A stretch of DNA of 41,342 bases from Betaproteobacteria bacterium (GCA_009921465.1 RFXS01000003.1:1-41342), one strand, 5' to 3'; positions 1 through 8,896 are shown, counted from the first letter of the stretch. Numbers and translations are program-made. Notes: generated from the sequence alone by a model not told the origin.

Positions 1-738
<738 letters not shown>

Positions 739-772
739 ACCCCTGTTGTCTGAGCTTCTCGCTCTGACCTGC

Positions 773-799
773 AAAGGGCCGCGCAAGCGGCCCTTTTTT
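773..799 (+). terminator. Rho-independent terminator of groEL
   Basis: A perfect 10-bp stem (AAAGGGCCGC / GCGGCCCTTT) closes a GCAA tetraloop and runs into a T tract (794-799). It sits 34 bases after the groEL stop and should end the groESL transcript before the next gene. Confidence 0.95.
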
Positions 800-876
800 G
801 TTGGGGCAATACCCCATTGGTTGGGGCGGTGTGCAAGGTTTAAAGTCTGGGGCATCTCCACAGCAAAACCACTGCC

Positions 877-1593
877 ATGCCCTTATCCAACGAAACCCGT
901 GCGCGCTTGATGCGCGTGAGCACGGCCACCTTGTGCACCGCCTTGTTCAAACGCGGATTGCGCAACCAGTTCATCCAAAACGTCAGGCCCGTCCAGGCCC
1001 AACCCCAACCCATGGTGGGCGAAGCGTTCACCTTGCGCTACATACCCGCACGCGAAGACCTCAACCCCATCAGCGTTTTTTTAGACCATGCACACCCCCA
1101 GCGTGCAGCCGTTGAAAGCTGCCCGCCAGGCGCAGTGCTGGTCATCGACAGCCGCAAAGATGCGCGCGCCGCTTCGGCCGGTGGCATCTTGGTGTCGCGC
1201 TTGATGAAAAGAGGCGTGGCTGGTGTCGTCACCGATGGGGGCTTTCGCGATTCACCCGAGATCGCCCACATGGCCATTCCTGCCTACCATTCGCGACCGA
1301 GTGCACCGACCAACCTGACTCTGCACCAAGCAATCGACATGAATGTGCCCATTGCCTGCGGTGATGTGGCTGTGTTTCCCGGCGACGTGGTGGTTGGCGA
1401 CGCTGAGGGGGTGGTGGTGTTGCCCGCACACATGGCCGAAGAGTTGTCGATGGAAGCCATCGAAATGACGGCCTTTGAAGACTTTGTCAGCGAGCGGGTG
1501 ATGGCAGGCCAATCCATTTTGGGCCTTTACCCGCCGACGGACGAACGCAACAAAACCGCTTTTGAGGCATGGCGAATCGAAAACAAACGCTGA
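877..1593 (+). CDS. RraA / HMG-aldolase family protein
   Basis: A 238-residue cytoplasmic protein of the RraA-like fold, which includes 4-hydroxy-4-methyl-2-oxoglutarate (HMG)/4-carboxy-4-hydroxy-2-oxoadipate aldolases, oxaloacetate decarboxylases and the RNase E inhibitor RraA. The core is seen at residues about 75-130: a PGAVLVIDS strand, a GGILVSRLMKRGVAGVV segment and TDGGFRD, where the Arg-Asp after the glycines normally contributes to substrate and metal binding. A later block, FPGDVVVGDAEGVVVLP, is also typical. It is longer than E. coli RraA (about 160 residues), which favours a metabolic aldolase/decarboxylase over an RNase E regulator. It is transcribed separately from groEL (terminator between them) and converges on the hydroxyacid dehydrogenase of the neighbouring catabolic operon, so it may serve that pathway. 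The substrate cannot be read from sequence. Confidence 0.85.
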   Translation: MPLSNETRARLMRVSTATLCTALFKRGLRNQFIQNVRPVQAQPQPMVGEAFTLRYIPAREDLNPISVFLDHAHPQRAAVESCPPGAVLVIDSRKDARAASAGGILVSRLMKRGVAGVVTDGGFRDSPEIAHMAIPAYHSRPSAPTNLTLHQAIDMNVPIACGDVAVFPGDVVVGDAEGVVVLPAHMAEELSMEAIEMTAFEDFVSERVMAGQSILGLYPPTDERNKTAFEAWRIENKR

Positions 1594-1611
1594 GCTTGGC
1601 CGGCTGTACCT

Positions 1612-2553
1612 TCACTGAACCAAGTGCAGCAGTGGTTCGCCGCTGAGCGTGCGCTGGGTGTTAGCGATGGCCACGGCCAAGGCACGCTGAAACATGTCTT
1701 GGGTCAGCCATGCCATGTGCGGGGTGGCCAGCACATCATCACGCGCGAGCAAAGCGTGATCAGCTGGCAGAGGCTCTTGCGCAAACACATCCAAGCACGC
1801 CAATGAAAGTTGGCCTTGCTCCAGCGCATGGATCAATGCAACTTCGTCGACCAACTCGCCACGCGCGGTGTTGACCAAAATAGCCCCCCGCTTAAAGCAT
1901 GCGAATCGCTGTGCATTGAACATCTCTCGGGTCTCAGATGTCAGCGGAATGTGCAAACTGACCACATCGCTTTGCGCCAGCAAATCGTTCAAAGGCATGC
2001 TCGGGCAGGACCATTGAGGACCTGGCCGCCGACTGTGTCCAATGACATTCACGCCCATTGCTTGCAACCAAGGGGCCAATATTTGAGGCACATGGCCGGT
2101 GCCCACCAGGCCCACGGTTTTGCCCCCGAGCTCAAACAATTGGGCTTGCTGTGACTCAGGGATGGCCCATTGACCTTGCCTCAACTGGCCAGCAATCTGA
2201 CCCATTCGCCTGGCCGCCATGAGCATCAAACCCAAGCTCATTTCTGCCACTGCGCGGCTGTTGACACCGGGCATATTGCACACCGACACCCCATGCTGGG
2301 CGGCGCTTGGCAGGTCAATCGTGTTGACACCCACACCTATTTTTTGAATCAAGCGCAACGCAGGGTTGGCTTTGATGCGCTCGGCGGTGACGGGCTGCAA
2401 CACATGCCACAGCACGTCGGTACCGGGCCAATGCCGGGCAAAAGCTTGGGCATCGCTTTCAGGGCAGCACACGATTTGCCAGTCGCTGGGCACTTGCGAT
2501 TCAAGCCACGCCATCAACTCAGCACTTGCATTGAAATGGAACAAGACTTTCAT
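1612..2553 (-). CDS. D-2-hydroxyacid dehydrogenase, NADP-type
   Basis: A 313-residue member of the D-isomer-specific 2-hydroxyacid dehydrogenase family (glyoxylate/hydroxypyruvate reductases and relatives), interconverting 2-oxo and D-2-hydroxy acids. The catalytic trio is present: Arg231 in VNTARGELVDE, Glu260 in FAQEP and His279 in ATPHMAW. The dinucleotide loop at 151-156 reads GTGHVP, so the usual third glycine of GxGxxG is proline. The strand after it ends HSRR rather than in an acidic residue, which points to NADP(H). A longer frame runs upstream to 2643, but the start at 2553 gives the normal N-terminus (MKVLFHF) and lies 4 bases after the stop of the enolase-like gene, implying translational coupling. 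It is the last gene of the leftward catabolic operon and may act on a 2-oxoacid made or consumed there. Confidence 0.9.
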   Translation of the reverse strand: MKVLFHFNASAELMAWLESQVPSDWQIVCCPESDAQAFARHWPGTDVLWHVLQPVTAERIKANPALRLIQKIGVGVNTIDLPSAAQHGVSVCNMPGVNSRAVAEMSLGLMLMAARRMGQIAGQLRQGQWAIPESQQAQLFELGGKTVGLVGTGHVPQILAPWLQAMGVNVIGHSRRPGPQWSCPSMPLNDLLAQSDVVSLHIPLTSETREMFNAQRFACFKRGAILVNTARGELVDEVALIHALEQGQLSLACLDVFAQEPLPADHALLARDDVLATPHMAWLTQDMFQRALAVAIANTQRTLSGEPLLHLVQ

Positions 2554-2557
2554 AGGG

Positions 2558-3844
2558 TCATGGCTTGGCCAGCCAAGGAAACAAATGGGCCCGCGGGTAA
2601 GCCAGACAGCGACCCAAGTCTTGCTCGATGCGCAAGCCTTCATTCCATTTGGCCATGCGCTCGGAGCGAGAAAAACTGCCCACTTTAAGCTGCGGCACGC
2701 CCCAGCCCACGGCCATGTGAACGATGCTCACGTCTTCGGTCTCACCCGAACGTGCCGAGATGATGCTGTCGATTTGAAGTCGTTGGGCCACATCAAAGGC
2801 TTGCTTGGTTTCGCTGACGGTGCCCACTTGGTTGGGCTTGATCAGCACCGCATTACACGCCCCCAAGCGGGCGCGTTCTTCAATGCGGGGGGCATGGGTG
2901 ACAAAAAAGTCGTCGCCAATGATTTGCAAGCGATGCCCCAACACCTGTGTCATCGCCCGCATGCCTTCGATGTCGTCTTCGGCAAAGCCATCTTCCATCG
3001 AAATGATCGGGTAGTCATGGGCCCATCGGTTGTAGAGGTCCAACAACTGATCACGGTCAAATCGCCGGTTTTCGCTGCGCCAGTGGTAAACGCCTTTGTC
3101 GTGATACTGGGTGGATGCCAAATCCAAACCAATGGACACATCGCGCCCTGGCTGAAAACCAGCGGACTCAATCGCCGTGACCAAGGCCTCGATAGCACCT
3201 TCATTGGAGCCAAACTGTGGCCAAAACCCGCCCTCGTCGGCCACACCCAAGTTCTTGCCTTGCTGGGTCAAGGCCTTGCCTGCGGCGTGGTAGACCTCGG
3301 CCACCCACTCCAGCGACTGTGTGAAGCTCTTCGCCCCGTTGGGGATCGCCAAAAAGTCTTGCAGATCCACACTGCCTTTGGCATGGGCTCCACCACCAAA
3401 AATTTGAATTTCAGGCAAGGGCAATCCCACCTCATCGCTGCCCGACAGATAACGCCACAAAGGCAACTTGGCATGACGACTCGCAGCCCACATGCAGGCC
3501 AAGGACACGGCCGTTGTGCTGTTGCCCCCCACGCGCGATTTATCTGCTGTGCCATCGGCGCGGCAAATGGCTGCATCGATTCCCGATTGATCGTGGATGT
3601 CCATGCCCATCAAAGCCGGGGCGATCACTTCATGGACCGCGCTCACAGCAAGGTCTACCCCCAGTCCCTTGAGTCGTGCGCCGCCATCGCGCAGCTCTTT
3701 GGCTTCGCCTGCGCCTGTGGAGGCACCGGCCGGCGCAATCGCGCGCCCAGTCACACCCGAGGTCAAGCGAACCTCTGCCTCAATGGTGGGGCATCCACGC
3801 GAATCCCATACCGAGCGCGCTCGGACAGACTGAATCTGACTCAT
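2558..3844 (-). CDS. Divergent enolase paralogue
   Basis: A 428-residue protein aligning with phosphopyruvate hydratase along its whole length: WDSRGCPT near the N-terminus, the GASTG active-site loop, GGAHA (His154), DEGGF (Glu204), metal ligands Asp241, Glu284 and Asp311, Lys336 in LIKPNQVGT, and RSGETED. Two residues normally invariant in glycolytic enolase differ: the acidic residue of VDxQEF is Asp163 instead of Glu, and the His of SHRSGETED is Ala364 (SARSGETED). In enolase these positions contact the substrate's hydroxyl and phosphate end. The gene sits in a catabolic operon, overlapping the upstream kinase gene by 4 bases (ATGA). I infer an enolase-type dehydratase acting on a different phosphorylated hydroxyacid, perhaps the kinase product. 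A redundant true enolase is less likely but possible. Confidence 0.88.
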   Translation of the reverse strand: MSQIQSVRARSVWDSRGCPTIEAEVRLTSGVTGRAIAPAGASTGAGEAKELRDGGARLKGLGVDLAVSAVHEVIAPALMGMDIHDQSGIDAAICRADGTADKSRVGGNSTTAVSLACMWAASRHAKLPLWRYLSGSDEVGLPLPEIQIFGGGAHAKGSVDLQDFLAIPNGAKSFTQSLEWVAEVYHAAGKALTQQGKNLGVADEGGFWPQFGSNEGAIEALVTAIESAGFQPGRDVSIGLDLASTQYHDKGVYHWRSENRRFDRDQLLDLYNRWAHDYPIISMEDGFAEDDIEGMRAMTQVLGHRLQIIGDDFFVTHAPRIEERARLGACNAVLIKPNQVGTVSETKQAFDVAQRLQIDSIISARSGETEDVSIVHMAVGWGVPQLKVGSFSRSERMAKWNEGLRIEQDLGRCLAYPRAHLFPWLAKP

Positions 3845-4836
3845 ATAGACAATGCTTTCAACGTGATTTCCAAAAATTGATTCAACTCCAAGGGGGAACT
3901 TTGCAGGCCTTGCATGGCCGCATGGCGCACCACTGCGCGCTGGGCGGGTGCTGTCAAATATTCCACGGGGGATTTTCCGTCTACGCGCGCCAGCAATAAA
4001 GCTGGCAGCAACTGGGCTGTGCGCTTTTCAAAGACAGATGCATTCTCCCAGTTCACTGCTGGCATGTATGCGCTGACCATCTGCTGGTAGGACTGGGCCA
4101 GCACAGACGCATGCTGAGGCATCCACACCGCTTTGAGCAACAAATGATTCAAACAAAAAGCAAGGTCAAAGGCCGGGTCGCCGTACCAAGCACATTCGGC
4201 ATCTAAAAATACAGGGCCGTTGGGGCCGCACAAAATATTTTTCGGGCTGATATCCCCGTGCACCAAAGCCAATCGGGTTTGGGCCGTCTGTTCACAAATG
4301 GATTGCAATTGGCTGGCCAAAGTGGGGTGTTGTTGCGCGGTCGCCAGCAAATAGGGCTCCAAGCGCAATGAAAAAAATTCCACATCGCTTTTGAATTTTT
4401 CTGCCAACTCAGGATGTGCGGCTGAGTGCCGATGCATTTGCCCCAAACATGCGCCCACGCTTTGCGCGAATTCCGGTTCAATGTGACCTTTGAGTAAAAG
4501 GCTTTTCCAGACGGGGTGTTTCTCTGGCTCTAAATACGACATGAAAAACAAACCACTGTCCTCATCTCGGCCCAACATGGTTGGCACATGCTGGCCAAAT
4601 AAAGGCCCGACCACTTGATACCAAGCGTATTCGTAAGCATTGCGCGACAGCGGTGCCTCCCAATGGGCGGCCACCTTGAGTTGACTTAGCGCACGTTTGG
4701 CACAAATGCTGTGGTCTGCAAAATCAATGCGCCATATGTCCGATGACACACCACCCGTGAGTTGCACCATCGCTTGCACAGATTGCCCCCGCCCCAAACC
4801 GAGCTTGTGCAGTGCGGCCAGTACGTCTGCATTCAT
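3841..4836 (-). CDS. APH/choline-kinase-fold phosphotransferase
   Basis: A 331-residue small-molecule kinase of the aminoglycoside phosphotransferase/choline kinase fold. It shows a glycine-rich N-lobe (LTGGVSSDIW, residues 27-35), a lysine in the following strand (CAKRAL), Brenner's catalytic motif HGDISPKN (193-200, catalytic Asp195, metal-binding Asn200) and the second metal motif LDAECAWYGDP (Asp212, Glu214). Family members phosphorylate hydroxyls of sugars, choline, methylthioribose or antibiotics. The position between a fumarylacetoacetase-fold gene and an enolase-like gene, with a 4-base ATGA overlap into the latter, argues for a catabolic kinase rather than resistance. The start at 4836 (MNADVLAALHKLG) is preferred over an extension to 4914 that would run into the preceding gene. 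Substrate unknown. Confidence 0.87.
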   Translation of the reverse strand: MNADVLAALHKLGLGRGQSVQAMVQLTGGVSSDIWRIDFADHSICAKRALSQLKVAAHWEAPLSRNAYEYAWYQVVGPLFGQHVPTMLGRDEDSGLFFMSYLEPEKHPVWKSLLLKGHIEPEFAQSVGACLGQMHRHSAAHPELAEKFKSDVEFFSLRLEPYLLATAQQHPTLASQLQSICEQTAQTRLALVHGDISPKNILCGPNGPVFLDAECAWYGDPAFDLAFCLNHLLLKAVWMPQHASVLAQSYQQMVSAYMPAVNWENASVFEKRTAQLLPALLLARVDGKSPVEYLTAPAQRAVVRHAAMQGLQSSPLELNQFLEITLKALSI

Positions 4837-4864
4837 GGTTGGAGATCGTTTTGCGCCAGGCCCA

Positions 4865-5653
4865 TCATCGGGGTTGCCATCCCGCTTCTGCCACCACAGG
4901 GTTGCGCAGTACACCTATGCCTTCGATCTCTACCTCCACCACATCGCCTGGCAGCATGGGGCCAATGCCTTGGGGCGTGCCTGTGATGATCACGTCGCCT
5001 GGCCGCAAGGTAATCGCTTGGCTGATGTACGACACCAAGTAAGGCACATCAAACACCAGGTCTGATGTGTTGCTGCTTTGGCGTACCTCCCCATTGAGCC
5101 GCGTGGCAATGGCCAAGTTGCGGTGGTTTAACCCGGTGGCAATCACCGGGCCCAGCGGACAAAAGCTGTCAAACCCTTTCCCAATGAGCAAGCATCCCGC
5201 ATCCATTTCCGCAAATTGAATGGGTCGCTCGCTGACATCATTGGCACAGGTAAAGCCAAATATGTGCGCGTCTACATCGGCGGGGGCAATGCGCCTACCG
5301 CCTTTGCCAATGATGACCGCCAACTCACACTCGTAATCCACACGCTGCCCCTCCATGGGATAGATGATCGCTTCATCGGGTCCAATGGCCGAACTGTCAG
5401 GCTTCATGAAAGTGGCTGCACGGGTTGGCAAAGCATGTCCGGTTTCTTTGGCGTGGGCCGCGTAATTAAAGCCCACGCCAAATATCCGAGGGCGATCTAC
5501 CGGGCAGAGCAAGCGCACTTGAGCGTTGTCGTCGATGTGATCGGTTGGAACCACAGATTCAAACGGCAGGCCACGCAGGCGCCGCCATTGGGTGGGCGAT
5601 ATTTGTTGCCCATAGTGGGCATTGCCATCGACGGTGTAGCGGCCAATGATCAT
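4865..5653 (-). CDS. Fumarylacetoacetate hydrolase family protein
   Basis: A 262-residue enzyme of the FAH fold, whose members hydrolyse acylpyruvates, isomerise or decarboxylate homoprotocatechuate intermediates, or dehydrate/hydrolyse 2,4-diketo-3-deoxy sugar acids. The metal site is visible as Glu108 and Glu110 in DYECELAVIIGKG and Asp139 in CANDVSER; the C-terminus has the family block RPGDVIITGTPQGIGPMLPGD. The start at 5653 (MIIGRYTVDG) has an AAGGAA ribosome-binding site seven bases upstream. It lies 35 bases after the DUF6807 gene and 28 bases before the kinase gene in the leftward operon. In sugar-acid pathways such enzymes cleave C-C bonds in late 2-oxo intermediates; that role here is inference from context. 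Confidence 0.92.
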   Translation of the reverse strand: MIIGRYTVDGNAHYGQQISPTQWRRLRGLPFESVVPTDHIDDNAQVRLLCPVDRPRIFGVGFNYAAHAKETGHALPTRAATFMKPDSSAIGPDEAIIYPMEGQRVDYECELAVIIGKGGRRIAPADVDAHIFGFTCANDVSERPIQFAEMDAGCLLIGKGFDSFCPLGPVIATGLNHRNLAIATRLNGEVRQSSNTSDLVFDVPYLVSYISQAITLRPGDVIITGTPQGIGPMLPGDVVEVEIEGIGVLRNPVVAEAGWQPR

Positions 5654-5688
5654 GGTGAATTCCTTTTCTTGTCTTGCGGCTGCACCCG

Positions 5689-6597
5689 TCAACCCTTGTG
5701 CGGCGAAGCATCGGCCAATGCTTGTTCGATGTCCGTGTCAGACAGTTCGCCATCAAACACCAGCGCCCGTGCGCCCAAGATCACCCCCGGGCCATCGGGT
5801 GGGATCTGCAGGGCTTGGTTCAGGCAAGGGTTGGCTGTCATCACGCCCCAAGGGCTGACATACCAATCGTGCGCACCATTGGCTGGCCATGGTGTGAGGG
5901 CCACCCCCGCACGGTGATCGGCGCCCACCGAACCTGTGCACACATGCCAGGGCAGCTGGTTGCCACTGTGCGAAGTGCTGGCAGATCGGCTTGTCCCGCC
6001 ATGGATCTCTGACATGCCTGGACCGACACGGGCGTTGAACCAAGCATGCCGGGTAGGACCCACGCTGACAGCATGCGTGGCAGCGGTGATGTGTGATCGC
6101 ATTTCAATTTGAAAAGCCTTGAATGCCCCCAAATGACGCACTCGGGTCTGGCGCAACTCGTTGAGGACCTGGCGACCATCTGGGGCACCCCATTCACGCG
6201 GGCCACGCCATTGCAGTTGTTGGGTCAGCACCATGGCGTCGCCTTGCTCTCGGCCTTGAAAATCGGTTTGCAATATCCGACCAGGTGCCCTGCCCTGGAA
6301 CACATCATTGACGTAAAAGTTATAGCTGTACACCTCAGTTCGGTGTTGGGCAGGCACATGCAAGTCCACATGATCTGCACCTACCCATATGGAGTGGTGG
6401 TGCGGATGGTCTGCCGGGCTTTCACTGGTGACCGCAAAGCCAGCTGGGGTGAAAACTGGAAACAGATAGGGCCTGAAAGCACCTTGTGTGAAGCCCAGCA
6501 CCACCTTGCCCCCCCAAAGAAGCAAGGTGCGAGTGCCTGCGGCCCAGGCCCCTTGGGGCAGCTCAATGTCTTCACTGCGAAGACTGAAACCCATCAT
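5689..6597 (-). CDS. DUF6807 ('PmoA') family protein
   Basis: A 302-residue protein of the DUF6807 family, often mis-annotated as methane oxygenase PmoA; it has no membrane segments and nothing in common with particulate methane monooxygenase. The hallmark RPYLFPVFTPAGFAVT followed by SPADHPHHHSIWVG (residues about 45-75) is present, with its cluster of histidines. The middle and C-terminal parts are beta-rich, and MSEIHGGTSR and SPWGVM look like further conserved patches. The biochemical role of the family is not established; it usually lies beside Gfo/Idh/MocA oxidoreductases in carbohydrate loci, as it does here (two such genes in the divergent operon). The start overlaps the TRAP receptor stop by 4 bases (ATGA). 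Confidence 0.85.
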   Translation of the reverse strand: MMGFSLRSEDIELPQGAWAAGTRTLLLWGGKVVLGFTQGAFRPYLFPVFTPAGFAVTSESPADHPHHHSIWVGADHVDLHVPAQHRTEVYSYNFYVNDVFQGRAPGRILQTDFQGREQGDAMVLTQQLQWRGPREWGAPDGRQVLNELRQTRVRHLGAFKAFQIEMRSHITAATHAVSVGPTRHAWFNARVGPGMSEIHGGTSRSASTSHSGNQLPWHVCTGSVGADHRAGVALTPWPANGAHDWYVSPWGVMTANPCLNQALQIPPDGPGVILGARALVFDGELSDTDIEQALADASPHKG

Positions 6598-7628
6598 CTG
6601 GCGGCCAATATCCGTCCGACCATGGCTTTTGTTTCTGCGCTCTTGCTGCCGAATTCGTCAAACAACGGTCTGGCCGCAGCAAACCATTTGCCCGACTCTT
6701 CGGCAGACAATTTATGCACGGTGACACCCGCTTTGACCAAATCAGCCAATGCCTCGTCGGTTTTCGCGCGGTTTTCTTTGCGCTGTTCTGCAAATACTTC
6801 TTTGGCACTTTGCCGCACCAAGGCTTGCAAATCGGCCGGCAAGCTGTCCAACCAGCGGGTGTTGACCCGAACGGCCTTGGGCAAAAACCAGTGGTAACTC
6901 AAGGTCAGGTGCTTGGCTTGCTCAAACCATTTGAATCCTTTGATCGAGAAAAAGTCAGCCTCTACCGCATCGATCACGCCGGTGGACAATGCCGTGTATT
7001 GCTCTGCATACGGCAGCGGCGTTGGATTGGCCCCCATTCGACGCCAAAAATCAACCCAGATTTTGATCTCAGGTACCCGAATTTTCAAACCTTTGAGGGT
7101 CTCGAGATTGGTCACTGCGCGCTTGGACAAGATGTGGCGAAACCCCACTTCGGCGTAGGCCACAAATTCGACCCCGGTTTTTTTGCGTGCCACAGCAGAC
7201 ACCTCTTCCCCCAATGGGCCTTGCAAAATTTTGTCCACATGCGCTTCGTCTTTGAAGATAAATCCCGGCGCACCACCGGTGGCAGCTATTTCAGGCGCCA
7301 CCGACTCCTCGGTATCAGGCCCACCAACGGTGCCTTGTATGGTGCCGATGCGGCTTTGCTCTATCAACTGTGTATAGCTTCCCAGTTGACTGCCCGGAAA
7401 ATGCTGGGCGTCAATGCGCCCCCCGCTGCGGGTGTTGAGCAGGTCGCACCACTTTTGCAAAGCCAGTGTCAAAGGCGCACTGATCGCTTCTGAGTGCGCC
7501 ATGCGGAAGGTGAATTTTTGCTGCGCCAATGCAGGCCCCCATACCGCCAATGGAATGGCACTGGCCCCGGCCTGTATCAGTTGTCTGCGCTGCAATCCTG
7601 CTTGGCGCTGTGATGGGTCACGGTTCAT
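6594..7628 (-). CDS. TRAP transporter solute-binding protein (DctP type)
   Basis: A 344-residue periplasmic receptor of a tripartite ATP-independent periplasmic (TRAP) transporter. An N-terminal export signal with twin arginines (RRQLIQAGASAIPLAV, ending near PALAQQ, residues about 14-36) suggests Tat or Sec export. The mature part has the DctP features FRMAHSEAISAPLTLALQKW and GLKIRVPE, the latter holding the arginine that usually salt-bridges the carboxylate of the ligand. That implies an organic or sugar acid substrate. A good ribosome-binding site (CCAGGAGA) precedes the start. It is the first gene of the leftward operon, divergent from the LacI regulator whose operon carries the cognate permease. 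Confidence 0.93.
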   Translation of the reverse strand: MNRDPSQRQAGLQRRQLIQAGASAIPLAVWGPALAQQKFTFRMAHSEAISAPLTLALQKWCDLLNTRSGGRIDAQHFPGSQLGSYTQLIEQSRIGTIQGTVGGPDTEESVAPEIAATGGAPGFIFKDEAHVDKILQGPLGEEVSAVARKKTGVEFVAYAEVGFRHILSKRAVTNLETLKGLKIRVPEIKIWVDFWRRMGANPTPLPYAEQYTALSTGVIDAVEADFFSIKGFKWFEQAKHLTLSYHWFLPKAVRVNTRWLDSLPADLQALVRQSAKEVFAEQRKENRAKTDEALADLVKAGVTVHKLSAEESGKWFAAARPLFDEFGSKSAETKAMVGRILAAR

Positions 7629-7666
7629 GGCTTGTCTCCTGGAAGTGGTGGTTGCAAATAAATTTG

Positions 7667-7680
7667 TGCTAACGGTAGCA
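7667..7680. promoter_or_regulatory. LacI-family operator O1
   Basis: TGCTAACGGTAGCA is an imperfect palindrome (12 of 14 positions) centred on CG, the typical form of LacI/GalR operators. It lies 39 bases upstream of the TRAP receptor start in an AT-rich divergent region. Its core GCTAACGGTAGC has the same GC-N3-CG-N3-GC layout as the second site at 7774. Confidence 0.75.
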
Positions 7681-7736
7681 TGAATAATTTATCTGCACAT
7701 ATAAGTATTTACGATATGAACTTAATAACCTAGTTT

Positions 7737-7742
7737 TATAAT
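7737..7742 (+). promoter_or_regulatory. -10 element for the lacI operon
   Basis: A perfect TATAAT lies in the AT-rich divergent region, correctly oriented for the lacI-dctQM-gfo operon and 32 bases before operator O2. No clear -35 hexamer is seen at the expected distance, so activity is tentative. Confidence 0.5.
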
Positions 7743-7773
7743 ACTTAATAGTACATTATTGGCGATTAATATT

Positions 7774-7785
7774 GCAATCGTTTGC
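7774..7785. promoter_or_regulatory. LacI-family operator O2
   Basis: GCAATCGTTTGC is a near-perfect palindrome (outer and central bases pair) centred on CG and related to O1 (shared GCWAWCGKTWGC). It lies just downstream of the likely lacI promoter, so binding there would repress the regulator's own operon. The start-to-start distance to O1 is 106 bp, about ten helical turns. Confidence 0.75.
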
Positions 7786-7858
7786 GCAAAAAATATTTCA
7801 ATGGCTATACTTGCCTGGCGATACCCTCAACTGTCAGCCACAAACTCGCCCGCAGCAC

Positions 7859-8896
7859 TTGGTCACCATCAAACACATTGCACAGCACTTGGGCGTGGCC
7901 GCCTCCACGGTGGCCCGTGCGCTGAGCCAAGACAAACGCATCAGTGTGGCCACGCAGGCCAAGGTGGCGCAAGCGGCGCAAGAGTTGGGCTATGTGGCGC
8001 ATTCGGCCGCACGCCAAATGCGCAGCCAGCGCAGTGGCATGGTGGGGTTGGTGATCCCAGACGTGCTCAATGCGTTTTACTCTACAGCGGCACAGGCCAT
8101 TTCGCAAAGCTTTGACGAGGCCGGTTACCAAATGGTGCTGTGCATTTCCGAAGACAAACCCGAGACTGAAATGCGCCAAGTGCGCAGCTTGGCAGAAGCT
8201 CGGGTGGACGGCATCGTTTGGGTGCCCTGCGCAAAACCTTTGCCACCCACCATGGCATGGATTCAATCCATTGCCCATGTGCAACTGATACGCAAGTGCC
8301 CTCAAATCAAATCCGATTGGTTCGGCATTGACGACGTGGCCACCACCGAACAAGCCACCCAGCACTTGCTGACTTTGGGCCATCGCCACATTGCCTATGT
8401 GGGCGGACCTAAGTCTTTGAGCACTGGCCGCGACCGCCTCAAAGGCTATACCCGGGCCATGCAAAGTGCAGGCGCAAACATTGACGCACAAGCTGTTTTT
8501 TGCGATGCCCCCGATGCGGTGAGCGGTCAACGGGTCATGCTGCAATTGCTGGCCTTGCAACCCAGGCCCACGGCCGTGGTGGTGTCGACGTCACGCGGAA
8601 CCGAAGGCGTTTTGGAGGCCTTGCGGTTGCGCAGCATCGCTGTGCCACAGGATTTATCGGTCGTTGGTTTCAACGATTCATCCGCCATGGCTTGGTGGGG
8701 CCCCGGGCTGACCACCATGCGAATGCCTGTGCGAGAGGTGGCCAGCGCCAGCGCCAGCCATTTGATCCGAGCTTTGGGTCAAACCAAGTCAGCCCCCGCA
8801 CCCACACCAGGGATGGTGACCCACTATCCACCCACCTTGATGGTGCGCGGCTCCACCACGCGCGCGCCCAACCCTTTGCCACGAAAGTCAATATGA
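7859..8896 (+). CDS. LacI-family transcriptional regulator
   Basis: A 345-residue repressor of the LacI/GalR family. The N-terminal helix-turn-helix (TIKHIAQHLGVAASTVARAL) and hinge region (LGYVAHSAARQMRS) precede a periplasmic-binding-protein-like sensor domain (GMVGLVIPDVLNAFY onward; later VVGFNDSSAM). No ATG fits: the TTG at 7859 places the start right before the HTH as in relatives, while an open frame continues upstream to a TTG at 7772 that would lie on top of operator O2. No convincing ribosome-binding site is seen, so the start is uncertain. It overlaps the TRAP permease gene by 4 bases (ATGA). It most likely controls both divergent operons through O1 and O2, with a substrate-derived inducer. 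Confidence 0.9.
   Translation: MVTIKHIAQHLGVAASTVARALSQDKRISVATQAKVAQAAQELGYVAHSAARQMRSQRSGMVGLVIPDVLNAFYSTAAQAISQSFDEAGYQMVLCISEDKPETEMRQVRSLAEARVDGIVWVPCAKPLPPTMAWIQSIAHVQLIRKCPQIKSDWFGIDDVATTEQATQHLLTLGHRHIAYVGGPKSLSTGRDRLKGYTRAMQSAGANIDAQAVFCDAPDAVSGQRVMLQLLALQPRPTAVVVSTSRGTEGVLEALRLRSIAVPQDLSVVGFNDSSAMAWWGPGLTTMRMPVREVASASASHLIRALGQTKSAPAPTPGMVTHYPPTLMVRGSTTRAPNPLPRKSI

Noticed and set aside
2366-3880. A 504-codon open frame on the plus strand opposite the enolase-like gene
   Set aside because: It lacks recognisable protein features and lies antisense to a strongly conserved gene; long antisense frames are expected at this base composition.
3841-4836. Aminoglycoside resistance gene
   Set aside because: Only the fold is shared; operon context with catabolic genes argues for a metabolic kinase.
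5689-6597. Annotation as particulate methane monooxygenase subunit
   Set aside because: The 'PmoA' name for DUF6807 is a database misnomer; the protein is soluble and lacks all membrane features of methane monooxygenase.
8500-8892. Upstream extension of the TRAP permease frame into lacI
   Set aside because: The canonical DctQ N-terminus begins at 8893 with an ATGA overlap; the extension is out-of-frame lacI sequence.
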